This document shows, in pieces, positions 33,351 to 41,734 of a DNA stretch of 64,000 bases. Positions within the stretch are counted from its first letter, which is position 1. The number at the start of each line of letters is the position of its first letter. A model generated the notes under the pieces. The model ran no database searches, had not been told where the DNA came from, and worked only from the letters and a program-made list of their open reading frames with translations. Source of the DNA: Devosia sp. Root436 (GTDB lineage Bacteria; Pseudomonadota; Alphaproteobacteria; Rhizobiales; Devosiaceae); assembly GCF_001426345.1 (NCBI RefSeq), contig NZ_LMEM01000001.1, positions 582,264-646,263 of the forward strand, written 5' to 3'. The position numbers and the translations under genes were made by a program.

Positions 33351-35687
33351 TCAGGCCGCAACGCGGCTGGGTGCGGCCGTAACCTCGCAACGATCAAAGC
33401 CCGCCGCCAGCAATTGCTCGCGCATCCCGGCGACGGCGGCGAGATCGTCGTCATCGCCGGCCACGAGCACCAGGCGGCCATCCAGGTCGTCGAACATCGG
33501 CAGGGTGGAGCCCTTGCCGACGCGGCCGGTCATCAGCACCACCACTTCGTAGATGTCGCCCAAGGCCTCGATCAGGGTCAGAGGCTTGGTGGAGCTGGTA
33601 TCGATGATACGCCCCTGCCCCCACGACACTTCGGCAAAGCTGTTATCGGCGGATTTCTGCACCACGTCGCCGAAGCTGGCGGTATCGAGGCTGAGGTCGG
33701 ACAGGCCCGGCTCGTCGCCGGGCTGGACGCTGCCGGCATCGACCAGGGCCACGCTGAGACCACGCGCCAAGGCGCCGGCGACCAGCTCCTCGGCCAAGGC
33801 GGCGCAATCGGCATTGCTGCGATGCGCGGCCAGGATCAGCAGATGGGTCCGGCCCAGCACGAGGTCGGAGGAGAGATCGGACAGGGCGACCAGGCTCGGA
33901 AGCTCGGGGGCCGGTGGCTCTGGATACAGCGCCTCCGGCTGTGGAGCCGGCTCGGCGGGTGGCACGGCTGGACGCTCGGGCACGAATTCGGCCGCCGGCA
34001 CCGGCTGGCTGACATAGGTCGCATCCGTCAGTGCCTGGATGAAGCGCTCCACGTTGGAGCCTGCCGATTCTGCATCGGCCTCCGGACCTTCGGCAATCGC
34101 CTCGTCCATGATGGCGGGCGCTTCTTCGGGGCCGGGCTCCTGTTCGGGCTCGGGCTCGAAGGCCGCTTCGGCCAGCGGCGCCATGGCGGTGAGGGGCTCG
34201 GGCTCTTCCCAGCGCTGCTCTGGCTCGAGTTCGGCCTCGATGAAGGGCACCTCGTCCAGTTCATCCTGGAGCCGTTCCGGCTCCTGGGCGGGCACGATGG
34301 CGCGGCCGGACATCAGTTCGCCGAAGATGATGATGCCGAGCTGGGTCGCCAGCGCCACCATGCCGACGGCCAGCAGGATGAGCTGGGTCTTGGGCGAGGC
34401 GGGCGACACGGATGGCGCGGCGACGCTGACGACGCGGACATCGGGCAAGGCGGAATTGGATTCGGTACGCGACATGGCTTCGCTGTAGCGCTGCAGGTAG
34501 CCTTCGAGCAGGTCGCGCTGCGCCTTGGCTTCGCGTTCGAGGCCATCGAGGGTGACGGTGTCCTGGGTGGCGGTGGAGGCCGAGGATTTTGCATTGGTGA
34601 GGTCGGCCCGCAGCGACACTTCCAGGTCGGCCTCGATCTGCGCCTCGGCTTCGAGCGCATTGGCGACGCGGCGGCCTTCGAGGGTGATCTGGTTGTTTAA
34701 CTCGGCAATCTGGGCCGTGAGCGCCAGGATGGTTGGGTGATTGCTGAGCAAGGTGGCCGACCGCTGGGCCTTTTCGCCCTGCAGGCGCGCCTTTTCCTGG
34801 CTGAGCTGCTGGATGACCACCGACTCGCGGACATCGGCCACGCCGTCGATGGGTTGGCCCTGCTCGATCATGCCGCGGATGAGGGCGGCGCGGGACAAAG
34901 CGGTATTCTTGCGCTCCTGCGCCGCGCTGATCTGGGTGGCGATGGTGGAGAGCTGCTGATCGGCAAGGCTGGTATTGTTGGAGCCGATGAAGAGGTCGTT
35001 ATCGACCTTGAAATTGGCGACGGCAGTCTCGGCCGCGGTGACCGAGACACGCAGCTTGGCGATTTCGTCGGCCAGCCAGCTGGACGCTTCGGCGGTATCG
35101 GACAGCGACAGCTCGGCACGGCGCGCTACATGGGCATTGGCGACGGCATTGGCGATGTCGGCCGCCAGTTGGGGGCTGGTGGAGCGCACCAGCACCGAAA
35201 TGATGCGCGAATCGCGCTCCTGAATCACCGTCAGGCGATCGTAGAGATTGTTGAGCACAACCTCGTCGACGCTGACCGGCGTCGACCGGCGGCCGAGCAG
35301 TTGCGAGACGATGGCGAAGGGCGAAAAGCCGCCACCGCCGGCGCCGTTGAATTCGGGCACCGAGCGCAGGTCCAGCTTGTCGATGACCGGCAGCAGCGTA
35401 TCGCGCGACTTGATGAGCTCGATCTGGCTGGACACCACGCTGGCATCGCTGCCCGATGGGCTGGGCACCTGCTCGTTGGAGGCGCGGAAATAGATGTTGC
35501 TGCGCGGCTCGACCAGGATGGAAGCCGACGATTCATAGAGGCGCGGCATGAACATGACGATCACGAAGGTCACGGCCAGCAGCCCCGCCGTGACAATGGC
35601 CACGCGCGACAGCCGCTTCACCACGGCACCAAGCACCGCGCCAACATCGATCCGAGCGTCGCGCGCCATCTGCGACTCAAACGCCAT
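33351..35687 (-). CDS. GumC/ExoP-type chain-length protein with degenerate kinase domain
   Basis: A 778-residue inner-membrane co-polymerase. Residues 1-110 hold the first membrane segment (VAIVTAGLLAVTFVIVMFMP) and the Wzz domain; about 170-420 are coiled coil; the second segment (LILLAVGMVALATQLGIIIF) is near 440. A long acidic, Pro-rich linker follows. The last 180 residues align by eye with the cytoplasmic BY-kinase domain, but the Walker A P-loop (GEGKS/T) is replaced by AAHRSNADCAAL and no Tyr cluster ends the protein, so ATP binding is unlikely. GAGG seven bases before the second ATG decides the start. Confidence 0.88.
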   Translation of the reverse strand: MAFESQMARDARIDVGAVLGAVVKRLSRVAIVTAGLLAVTFVIVMFMPRLYESSASILVEPRSNIYFRASNEQVPSPSGSDASVVSSQIELIKSRDTLLPVIDKLDLRSVPEFNGAGGGGFSPFAIVSQLLGRRSTPVSVDEVVLNNLYDRLTVIQERDSRIISVLVRSTSPQLAADIANAVANAHVARRAELSLSDTAEASSWLADEIAKLRVSVTAAETAVANFKVDNDLFIGSNNTSLADQQLSTIATQISAAQERKNTALSRAALIRGMIEQGQPIDGVADVRESVVIQQLSQEKARLQGEKAQRSATLLSNHPTILALTAQIAELNNQITLEGRRVANALEAEAQIEADLEVSLRADLTNAKSSASTATQDTVTLDGLEREAKAQRDLLEGYLQRYSEAMSRTESNSALPDVRVVSVAAPSVSPASPKTQLILLAVGMVALATQLGIIIFGELMSGRAIVPAQEPERLQDELDEVPFIEAELEPEQRWEEPEPLTAMAPLAEAAFEPEPEQEPGPEEAPAIMDEAIAEGPEADAESAGSNVERFIQALTDATYVSQPVPAAEFVPERPAVPPAEPAPQPEALYPEPPAPELPSLVALSDLSSDLVLGRTHLLILAAHRSNADCAALAEELVAGALARGLSVALVDAGSVQPGDEPGLSDLSLDTASFGDVVQKSADNSFAEVSWGQGRIIDTSSTKPLTLIEALGDIYEVVVLMTGRVGKGSTLPMFDDLDGRLVLVAGDDDDLAAVAGMREQLLAAGFDRCEVTAAPSRVAA

Positions 35688-35839
35688 TGCCATCCCTCGT
35701 CCTATGGGCCGATTTATCGCTTCGACGTGGTAATCAATCCGTTAACCCAGGTGCAGATCGCAAGAATACGGTGTTCACGGAAGGACTTTGTTAACCACGA
35801 TAGCGCGACATTGGCGCAGCTGAATTGCCCGGGATTCTC

Positions 35840-36391
35840 ATGCGCTGGCTGCCCATTCTCACGATCGCGCTGATGCTGCCACTGGCGGCCTGCGCCACCA
35901 CGCGCCCGGCGACATACCTGGTCGAGACCAAGGGGCCGTACCAGCTCGATACCGGCGACGCGGTGCGGGTCACGGTCTACGGTGACGAGGAATTGAGCGA
36001 CACCTATCGGATCGACGACAGCGGCGCGATCGCGTTTCCGCTGGTCGGACCGGTGCAGGTGCGCGGCGTCACCACCAATGTTGCCGCCGGGCGGCTCGCC
36101 GCGGCGCTGGCCAATGGCTATATGCGCAACCCCGACGTGGCCGTGGAAGTGGCGGAATACCGGCCGTTCTTCATCCAGGGCGAAGTCAAGAATGCCGGGC
36201 AGTTCCAATATGTCTACGGCATGACCGTAAGGGCCGCCATCAGCACGTCGGGCGGGTTCTCCGACACCGCCGACCGCGGCCGTGCCGTGGTCTACCGCCG
36301 GCAGGGCGACCAGATGGTCAAAGGCACAGTGGACCTCGACTTCCCAATCTATCCGGGCGATACCGTCGTTATTCTCGAACGCTGGTTCTAG
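35840..36391 (+). CDS. polysaccharide export outer-membrane lipoprotein (Wza/GumB/ExoF family)
   Basis: A 183-residue protein with a lipoprotein signal ending in LAAC (Cys about residue 18). It has one Poly_export domain (YQLDTGDAVRVTVYGDEELS, DDSGAIAFPLVGPVQVRG) and one SLBB-like segment (FFIQGEVKNAGQFQYVYGMTVRAAISTSGGF). It forms the outer-membrane export channel. It is shorter than Wza, in line with GumB-type proteins. GGGA five bases before the ATG supports this start. It diverges from the chain-length gene across a 152-bp region that must hold both promoters; none stands out. Confidence 0.9.
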   Translation: MRWLPILTIALMLPLAACATTRPATYLVETKGPYQLDTGDAVRVTVYGDEELSDTYRIDDSGAIAFPLVGPVQVRGVTTNVAAGRLAAALANGYMRNPDVAVEVAEYRPFFIQGEVKNAGQFQYVYGMTVRAAISTSGGFSDTADRGRAVVYRRQGDQMVKGTVDLDFPIYPGDTVVILERWF

Positions 36392-36404
36392 CAGGAGCAG
36401 ATCG

Positions 36405-37535
36405 ATGGCCGGGGGCAAGCTGCGCATCCTGCAGGTCATGCGCGCGCCGGTCGGGGGACTGTTCCGGCATGTCGCGGACCTGACCCGGGCGCTGGCGGCC
36501 AATGGCCACGCGGTGGGCCTCGTGGTCGACAGCCTGGCCAATGACGCGCAGACCGAAGGCAAGCTGGCCGAACTGTTGCCGCATGCCAGCCTCGGCATTC
36601 ATCGCTTTGCCATGCCGCGCGTGCTGGGTGGCGGCGATCTCCGGACGCCCTTTGCCGTCCGCAGGCTGGCCCGCAGGCTCAATATCGACGTGATGCACGG
36701 GCATGGCGCCAAGGGCGGCTTTTATGCGCGCCTGGCGCTGCTGGGCGGCGGCAATGCCGTGGCGCTCTATACGCCGCATGGCGGCGTGCTGCATTTTTCC
36801 AAGGCTTCGGCATCGGGCCGGCTGTTTCACCGGCTGGAGCGGGCGCTGATGGCCCGGACGGGGGCGATCATCTTCGAAAGCGCCTATGCGCAGGCGACCT
36901 ATTCTGCGCTGGTCGGCGAGCCCACCTGCCCCGCCGAAGTCATCCACAACGGGCTGGCGCCCGAGGAATTCGTGCCGGTGCCACCGGCGGCGGAGGCGGC
37001 CGATTTCGTATTCGTCGGCGAATTGCGCGACCTCAAGGGCATTCACGTCCTGGCCGATGCCCTGGCGGTCGTGAAACGCGCCGATGGCAAGCCGGCGACA
37101 TTGGTCATGGCGGGCGACGGGCCCAGCCGGGCGGAACTGAAGGAACAGGTCGCGCGGCTGGGGCTGAGCAAGCGCGTGACCATGCTCGGCGCGCAACCGG
37201 CGCGGCCGACTTTTGCCAGAGGCCGGGTGGCGGTAGTGCCGTCGCTGGCCGAGTCCCTGCCCTATGTGGTGCTCGAAGCCGCCGCGGCCCGGTTGCCGGT
37301 GATTTCGACCCGTGTCGGCGGTATTCCCGAAATTTTCGGCCCAACCGCAGCGAGCCTGGTGCCGCCCGGCGATGCCGCCGCGCTCGGCGCTGCGATGCAG
37401 CAGGCGATCGACGACCCGGCGGCCGCGCAGGCGGAGATGGCCGAGCGCCTGGCCCATATCGAAAGCCGCTTTTCGCTGGCGACGATGACCGATGGCATTG
37501 AAGCGCTCTATCGGGCCGTATTGGCGCGAGCTTGA
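36405..37535 (+). CDS. GT4-family glycosyltransferase
   Basis: A 376-residue GT-B transferase. The N-terminal start is LRILQVMRAPVGGLFRHVADL; the C-terminal donor domain holds FVFVGELRDLKGIHVLADAL, VMAGDGPSR and the EX7E motif in ESLPYVVLEAAA, followed by VGGIPEIF. It adds a sugar from a nucleotide donor to the growing lipid-linked repeat unit on the cytoplasmic side. AGGAG seven bases before the ATG, 13 bp after the export lipoprotein stop, marks co-transcription; the longer frame is spurious. Confidence 0.9.
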   Translation: MAGGKLRILQVMRAPVGGLFRHVADLTRALAANGHAVGLVVDSLANDAQTEGKLAELLPHASLGIHRFAMPRVLGGGDLRTPFAVRRLARRLNIDVMHGHGAKGGFYARLALLGGGNAVALYTPHGGVLHFSKASASGRLFHRLERALMARTGAIIFESAYAQATYSALVGEPTCPAEVIHNGLAPEEFVPVPPAAEAADFVFVGELRDLKGIHVLADALAVVKRADGKPATLVMAGDGPSRAELKEQVARLGLSKRVTMLGAQPARPTFARGRVAVVPSLAESLPYVVLEAAAARLPVISTRVGGIPEIFGPTAASLVPPGDAAALGAAMQQAIDDPAAAQAEMAERLAHIESRFSLATMTDGIEALYRAVLARA

Positions 37536-37548
37536 AGCTTCGGCTTCA
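37533..37548 (+). other. TTCG-tetraloop hairpin on the GT4 stop codon
   Basis: TGAAGC-TTCG-GCTTCA begins with the TGA stop itself. A UUCG-loop stem of 6 bp is stable but has no T-run after it, so it may only protect the upstream 3' end. Confidence 0.35.
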
Positions 37549-37607
37549 TCTGAAATAAACCCCTTCCGGCGACAATACCGGTGAGATTTTCGTTCCGGTA
37601 GCGTCCC

Positions 37608-39131
37608 ATGTATCGAGTTGATCCCAAGCAGGCCGTGCTGGAGCACGTGTCCAAGCAGAGCGCGGCAGACGAAAAGGAGCGGCGGCTTTCCGACCAGGCA
37701 GAGGCCATTATCGCCGCACCGGCGGAGCGCAGCATTTCAGGCGCGGTGGTGGTGGGGCTGGCCCAGGTGGCCGAAGCCGTGCTGCTGGCGGCGCTGGGTT
37801 ACGGCATCTACGAATATTACGTCGAGCTGGGCCAGCCGGCCTTTTATATCCCGGTCATCCTGGCCGCGTGCCTGCTGGCCAATGTGCTGTTCAACGCCGC
37901 ACGAGCCCACCGCATCGCGGCCTACCGGACCGTGTTCAACCAAATCGGCCGGGTGCTGATCGGCTGGACGCTGGTCATGACGGTGCTGACGGTCGGCATC
38001 TTCTTCTTCAAGGCCGCAGACCTGTTTTCCCGCGTCTGGCTGGTCAGCTGGTATCTCGGCGGCGCCGTATTGCTGGTTGCCTTCCGCATCGGCCTGCGTG
38101 CGCTGGTGCAAAACTGGACGGCGGCGGGACGGCTGCGCCGCCGCACCGTGATCGTGGGCGGCGGCAAGGATGCCGAGACGCTGATCGAGCAAATCAAGGC
38201 CGGCGCCAGCAACGACATCCTGCTGCTGGGCCTGTTCGACGACCGTATCGACGACCGGTCGCCCGACATCGTCGCGGGCTATGCCAAGCTGGGCAAGGTG
38301 GCCGATCTCATCGAATTCGCCCGGCGGACCCAGGTCGACCTGGTGATGGTGTCGATGCCGCTATCGGCCGAAAAGCGCGTGCTGGACATGCTGACCCAGC
38401 TCTGGGTGCTGCCGGTGGACATCCGCCTGTCGGCCCATATGAGCAAGCTCAAATTCACCGACAAGGCCTATTCCTATGTCGGCGATATCGCCGTGTTCGA
38501 CATGGCCGACCGGCCGATCTCGGACTGGAACCTGGTCTTCAAATGGGTGTTCGACAAGGTGGTGGCGCTGACGGCGCTGATCCTGCTGTCACCGGTGATG
38601 GTGGCCGCAGCCATCGCGGTCAAGCTCGAGAGCAAGGGGCCGGTGTTCTTCATGCAGAACCGGCACGGCTTCAACAACGAGCTGATCAAGATCTACAAGT
38701 TCCGCTCGATGCGGACCGACATGCTCGATGCCGGAGCGGCCAAGCTGGTGACCAAGGGCGACCCGCGCGTGACGCGCGTCGGCAAGTTCATCCGCAAGAC
38801 CTCCATCGACGAGTTGCCGCAGTTGTTCAACGTGCTCAAGGGCGAGCTGTCCATCGTCGGCCCCCGCCCCCATGCACTGCAGGCCAAGGCGGAAAACCAG
38901 CTCTATTACGAAGCCGTGGAAGGCTATTTTGCACGCCACCGGGTGAAGCCGGGCATGACGGGCTGGGCCCAGATCAATGGCTGGCGCGGGGAAACCGACA
39001 CGATCGACAAGATCATGCAGCGGGTGAACCACGACCTCTATTACATCGAGCACTGGTCGCTCCTGTTCGACCTCTACATCGTGGCGATGACGCCGGTGTC
39101 GCTCGTTGCCAAGAACGAGAATGCCTATTGA
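37608..39131 (+). CDS. polyprenyl-phosphate hexose-1-phosphate transferase (undecaprenyl-phosphate glucose phosphotransferase type)
   Basis: A 507-residue initiating enzyme. Four membrane segments precede a CoA-binding-like middle domain (RTVIVGGGKDAETLIEQIKAG). The conserved catalytic domain follows: membrane-dipping VFDKVVALTALILLSP, KIYKFRSMRTDM, SIDELPQLFNVLKGELSIVGPRPHA and VKPGMTGWAQINGWRGET. It transfers a hexose-1-phosphate from a UDP-sugar to undecaprenyl phosphate, the first step of repeat-unit assembly. The fifth, C-terminal hydrophobic segment is present. It starts 72 bp after the GT4 gene and overlaps the next gene. Confidence 0.93.
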   Translation: MYRVDPKQAVLEHVSKQSAADEKERRLSDQAEAIIAAPAERSISGAVVVGLAQVAEAVLLAALGYGIYEYYVELGQPAFYIPVILAACLLANVLFNAARAHRIAAYRTVFNQIGRVLIGWTLVMTVLTVGIFFFKAADLFSRVWLVSWYLGGAVLLVAFRIGLRALVQNWTAAGRLRRRTVIVGGGKDAETLIEQIKAGASNDILLLGLFDDRIDDRSPDIVAGYAKLGKVADLIEFARRTQVDLVMVSMPLSAEKRVLDMLTQLWVLPVDIRLSAHMSKLKFTDKAYSYVGDIAVFDMADRPISDWNLVFKWVFDKVVALTALILLSPVMVAAAIAVKLESKGPVFFMQNRHGFNNELIKIYKFRSMRTDMLDAGAAKLVTKGDPRVTRVGKFIRKTSIDELPQLFNVLKGELSIVGPRPHALQAKAENQLYYEAVEGYFARHRVKPGMTGWAQINGWRGETDTIDKIMQRVNHDLYYIEHWSLLFDLYIVAMTPVSLVAKNENAY

Positions 39132-40411
39132 GCGCAGCGGGGACCCTTGATGGCAATCAGGAGGCCGGGGCCCGTGGACTCGGCCTTGCCGTCATCCGCC
39201 TGCGCGCCATGCGCCTGCTTGATGTCATGGTCGGGGGATGGATTTTCACCGGCGGGCTGGTGCTGTTCGAACCCTCGCCGTACGAACTGACCTTTCTCAT
39301 CGTGCTGCCGCTGGCCTTCGTTGCCGGCCTCGGGCTCTACCGGTCGACCTTCGGGCTGCTTGCCCTGCTCCTGGCCTTCGTTCCCTTCGCGCTGATTGCG
39401 TGTTTCCAGGTGCGCTACACGCCGATCGGCAATGCGCTGATCTTTTCCATCGTCACCATCTTCCTGCTGCTGACCAGCTATTTCGTCGCCAATTACGTGG
39501 CGGAAGCCACCGAGCGGCGGATGCGGATCGTCATGAATGCCTATACCGCCATCGCGGTGATCTCGGCGTTGGTGGGTACGCTGGCCTATCTCGGCATCAT
39601 GCCGGGCGCCGACATCTTCCTGCGCTACGGCCGGGCCAAGGCCGCATTCAACGATCCCAATGTCTTCGGCCCGTTCCTGGTGCTGCCGGCCATGTATGCG
39701 CTGCAGCGCGTGCTGCTGGCTTCGGGGCGCACCGCCATCGTCGCCAGCGTCATCTACATGGTGCTGTTCGTGGGCGTATTCGTCAGCTTCTCGCGCGCGG
39801 CCTGGGGGCATTTTGCGCTGTCGTCGCTGATCGTGCTGGTGCTGTGCTTCTGGCTGGAGGCGGCGGCCCGCGACAAGGTGCGTATCATGATCATGTCGCT
39901 GGTCGGTGCGGCGATGCTTGTCGTGGCGCTGGCGGGGCTGCTCAGCATTCCCCAGGTGGCCGACCTGTTCGAGACGCGCGCCGCCGGGCAGAATTACGAT
40001 TCAGGGGAAACCGGGCGCTTCGGCCGCCAAGGCTATGCGTTCGAACTGGCGCTGGATCATCCCCTGGGCCTTGGCCCCAGCGAGTTCCACAACCTGCGTA
40101 TCATCGAGGAGCCGCACAACGTCTATGTCACGGTGCTGCATGTCTATGGCTGGGGCGGCGGGGCGCTTTACTACCTGCTGATCATCCTGACCCTGTGGCG
40201 TGGCATCGGCGCGCTCGCCCGCCCTTCCCCCTACAGGCTGATGATGATCCCGCTGGTGGCGACCTTTGCCATGCTGGTGGGGGAATCGGCGATCATCGAC
40301 TCCGACCACTGGCGCCACTGGTATCTGCTGGTCGGGCTGATCTGGGGCATAGCCAGCGCCATCGGCAATGACGACCGCCGCGGGGCGCCGCGAGAGCAGA
40401 TGCTGGTCTGA
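39128..40411 (+). CDS. O-antigen ligase/polymerase-like membrane protein (Wzy/WaaL superfamily)
   Basis: A 427-residue protein with about ten membrane segments. The conserved periplasmic region AAFNDPNVFGPFLVLPAM, SFSRAAWG and the HPLGLGPSEFHNL plus EPHNVYVTVLHVYGWGG segment are typical of Wzy_C/O-antigen ligase proteins that polymerise or ligate lipid-linked sugars. The start is uncertain: a TTG at 39128 overlaps the preceding TGA and suits translational coupling; the first ATG (39209) has no ribosome site and would remove 27 residues before the first helix. Confidence 0.88.
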   Translation: MSAAGTLDGNQEAGARGLGLAVIRLRAMRLLDVMVGGWIFTGGLVLFEPSPYELTFLIVLPLAFVAGLGLYRSTFGLLALLLAFVPFALIACFQVRYTPIGNALIFSIVTIFLLLTSYFVANYVAEATERRMRIVMNAYTAIAVISALVGTLAYLGIMPGADIFLRYGRAKAAFNDPNVFGPFLVLPAMYALQRVLLASGRTAIVASVIYMVLFVGVFVSFSRAAWGHFALSSLIVLVLCFWLEAAARDKVRIMIMSLVGAAMLVVALAGLLSIPQVADLFETRAAGQNYDSGETGRFGRQGYAFELALDHPLGLGPSEFHNLRIIEEPHNVYVTVLHVYGWGGGALYYLLIILTLWRGIGALARPSPYRLMMIPLVATFAMLVGESAIIDSDHWRHWYLLVGLIWGIASAIGNDDRRGAPREQMLV

Positions 40412-40416
40412 CTGTT

Positions 40417-41388
40417 CTATGGCCAGATGGCGCCGCGCAGGTAGCGCTCGGCCAGTTGCGCCGTACCATCGGCGAAGCCGCGCATATGCTGCTGGGCCAG
40501 CCGGGTTTCGGCGTGCGAGCCGATCCAGGCCAATAGCGCCATGCGTCGCAGCATCACCATGGCGTCGATCGCCGCCAGATCGTCGGCGCCGAGCTGGCGC
40601 ACCGACTGATAGCCCTTCAGCCATGCCGCCTTGAGCGCGGGAACAGCCGGACTGGTTTCGTGGAAGGAGATGGCCGCGGCAAAATCGTAGGTGAACCAGC
40701 AGAATCCGCAATCGTCGAAGTCGATCAGCGAGACCTTGCTGTCATCGACCAGCACGTTGCCCAGGCGCATATCGGCATGGATCAGCCCGTAGCGCTCGGG
40801 ACTGGTGCCATAGGCGGCCAGGCGCAGCCAGAGCGCCGAATCCAGCCGGTCGAGGATGGGCCGGTTGTATTCGTTGACGCCCGGCGCCATGCGCCAGTCG
40901 CCCCAGGGGCCGTCGGAATCGAGAATGGTCGCCGCCTGCCAGACCTGCCGGTCGAAACCGGGCGGGCGCTGCCAGCCGGTCACGTGATTGTGCATGGTGG
41001 CGGCATAGGCACCAAGTGTCACGAACAGGTCGCCCAGATTGCTGTCGGGTTGCGGCTCGCTGCCGGCAATATGGCGGAACAGCACGGCCATCCGCTCGCC
41101 GCGCGGGGTCTGGAAGCTCTGCAGCAAGCTCCCGTCGCGGCCGGGAACCGGCTCGGGGATGGCGAGCGAGGTGTCACGGCGCAGGGCCATCAGCCAGGCC
41201 AATTCGCTCTCGATGGAGCCCCGCGACTGATAGCCGGCGCGATGCACGCGCAGCGTGAAGCTACCCTGTGCCGGCGTATCGAGCTGGAAGGTCTCGTTCT
41301 CGGAGTGGTTGATGAGCCGGGCGGAACCGCCCTCTACCTCGGCCCAGGCCGACAGTGCGGGCTCTACTTCACGCGCCATCAGTGGCAT
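40417..41388 (-). CDS. aminoglycoside-phosphotransferase-fold kinase (APH/choline kinase family)
   Basis: A 323-residue protein with the APH catalytic loop IHADMRLGNVLVD (HxDxxxxN) and the metal-binding LIDFDDCGF, in the usual spacing. The N-terminal ATP-binding part has NETFQLDT and FTLRVHR. Members phosphorylate small alcohols (homoserine, choline, sugars) or protein Ser/Thr; the N-terminal style recalls Stk/SrkA-like kinases. GGAG eight bases before the ATG at 41388 sets the start. It is convergent with the EPS cluster and not obviously part of it. Confidence 0.83.
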   Translation of the reverse strand: MPLMAREVEPALSAWAEVEGGSARLINHSENETFQLDTPAQGSFTLRVHRAGYQSRGSIESELAWLMALRRDTSLAIPEPVPGRDGSLLQSFQTPRGERMAVLFRHIAGSEPQPDSNLGDLFVTLGAYAATMHNHVTGWQRPPGFDRQVWQAATILDSDGPWGDWRMAPGVNEYNRPILDRLDSALWLRLAAYGTSPERYGLIHADMRLGNVLVDDSKVSLIDFDDCGFCWFTYDFAAAISFHETSPAVPALKAAWLKGYQSVRQLGADDLAAIDAMVMLRRMALLAWIGSHAETRLAQQHMRGFADGTAQLAERYLRGAIWP

Positions 41389-41457
41389 CGGCAAGACTCC
41401 AGACCGGCAACGCGGCGCCGATGCCGGCCTCGGCGCAACGAATACGAGAGTGAGAAA

Positions 41458-41534
41458 TGGTCGGAGCGGCCGGATTTGAACCGACGACCCTTTGTCCCCC
41501 AGACAAATGCGCTACCAGGCTGCGCTACGCCCCG
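41458..41534 (-). tRNA. tRNA-Pro(GGG)
   Basis: Read on the minus strand: the acceptor CGGGGCG pairs with CGCTCCG (one G-U), followed by D-arm AGCGCAGCCTGGTAGCGC, anticodon stem TTTGT/ACAAA with loop CTGGGGG (anticodon GGG), T-arm GTCGGTTCAAATCCGGC and encoded CCA. Confidence 0.95.
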
Positions 41535-41734
41535 ACTGCGCGGACAGATAGAGATTCCGGGCGTTTAGCGCAACCCTGTTTTTGGCGGGTGTGAACAAAC
41601 AAGAACAAGCCGAAACAGGATGGTGCTGGGACAAATGACCCGTGGTTTCGTGGTCTTCAACCGCGTATTTCGGTCGAGAGCCGTTGCGCATGCCTATCGG
41701 CTCACCGCCGAAAGGCATCGCCATGGAACCACGG

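Noticed and set aside
33414-34700. 428-codon Gly-rich open frame on the plus strand
   Set aside because: Antisense to the co-polymerase gene; its composition mirrors the sense codons.
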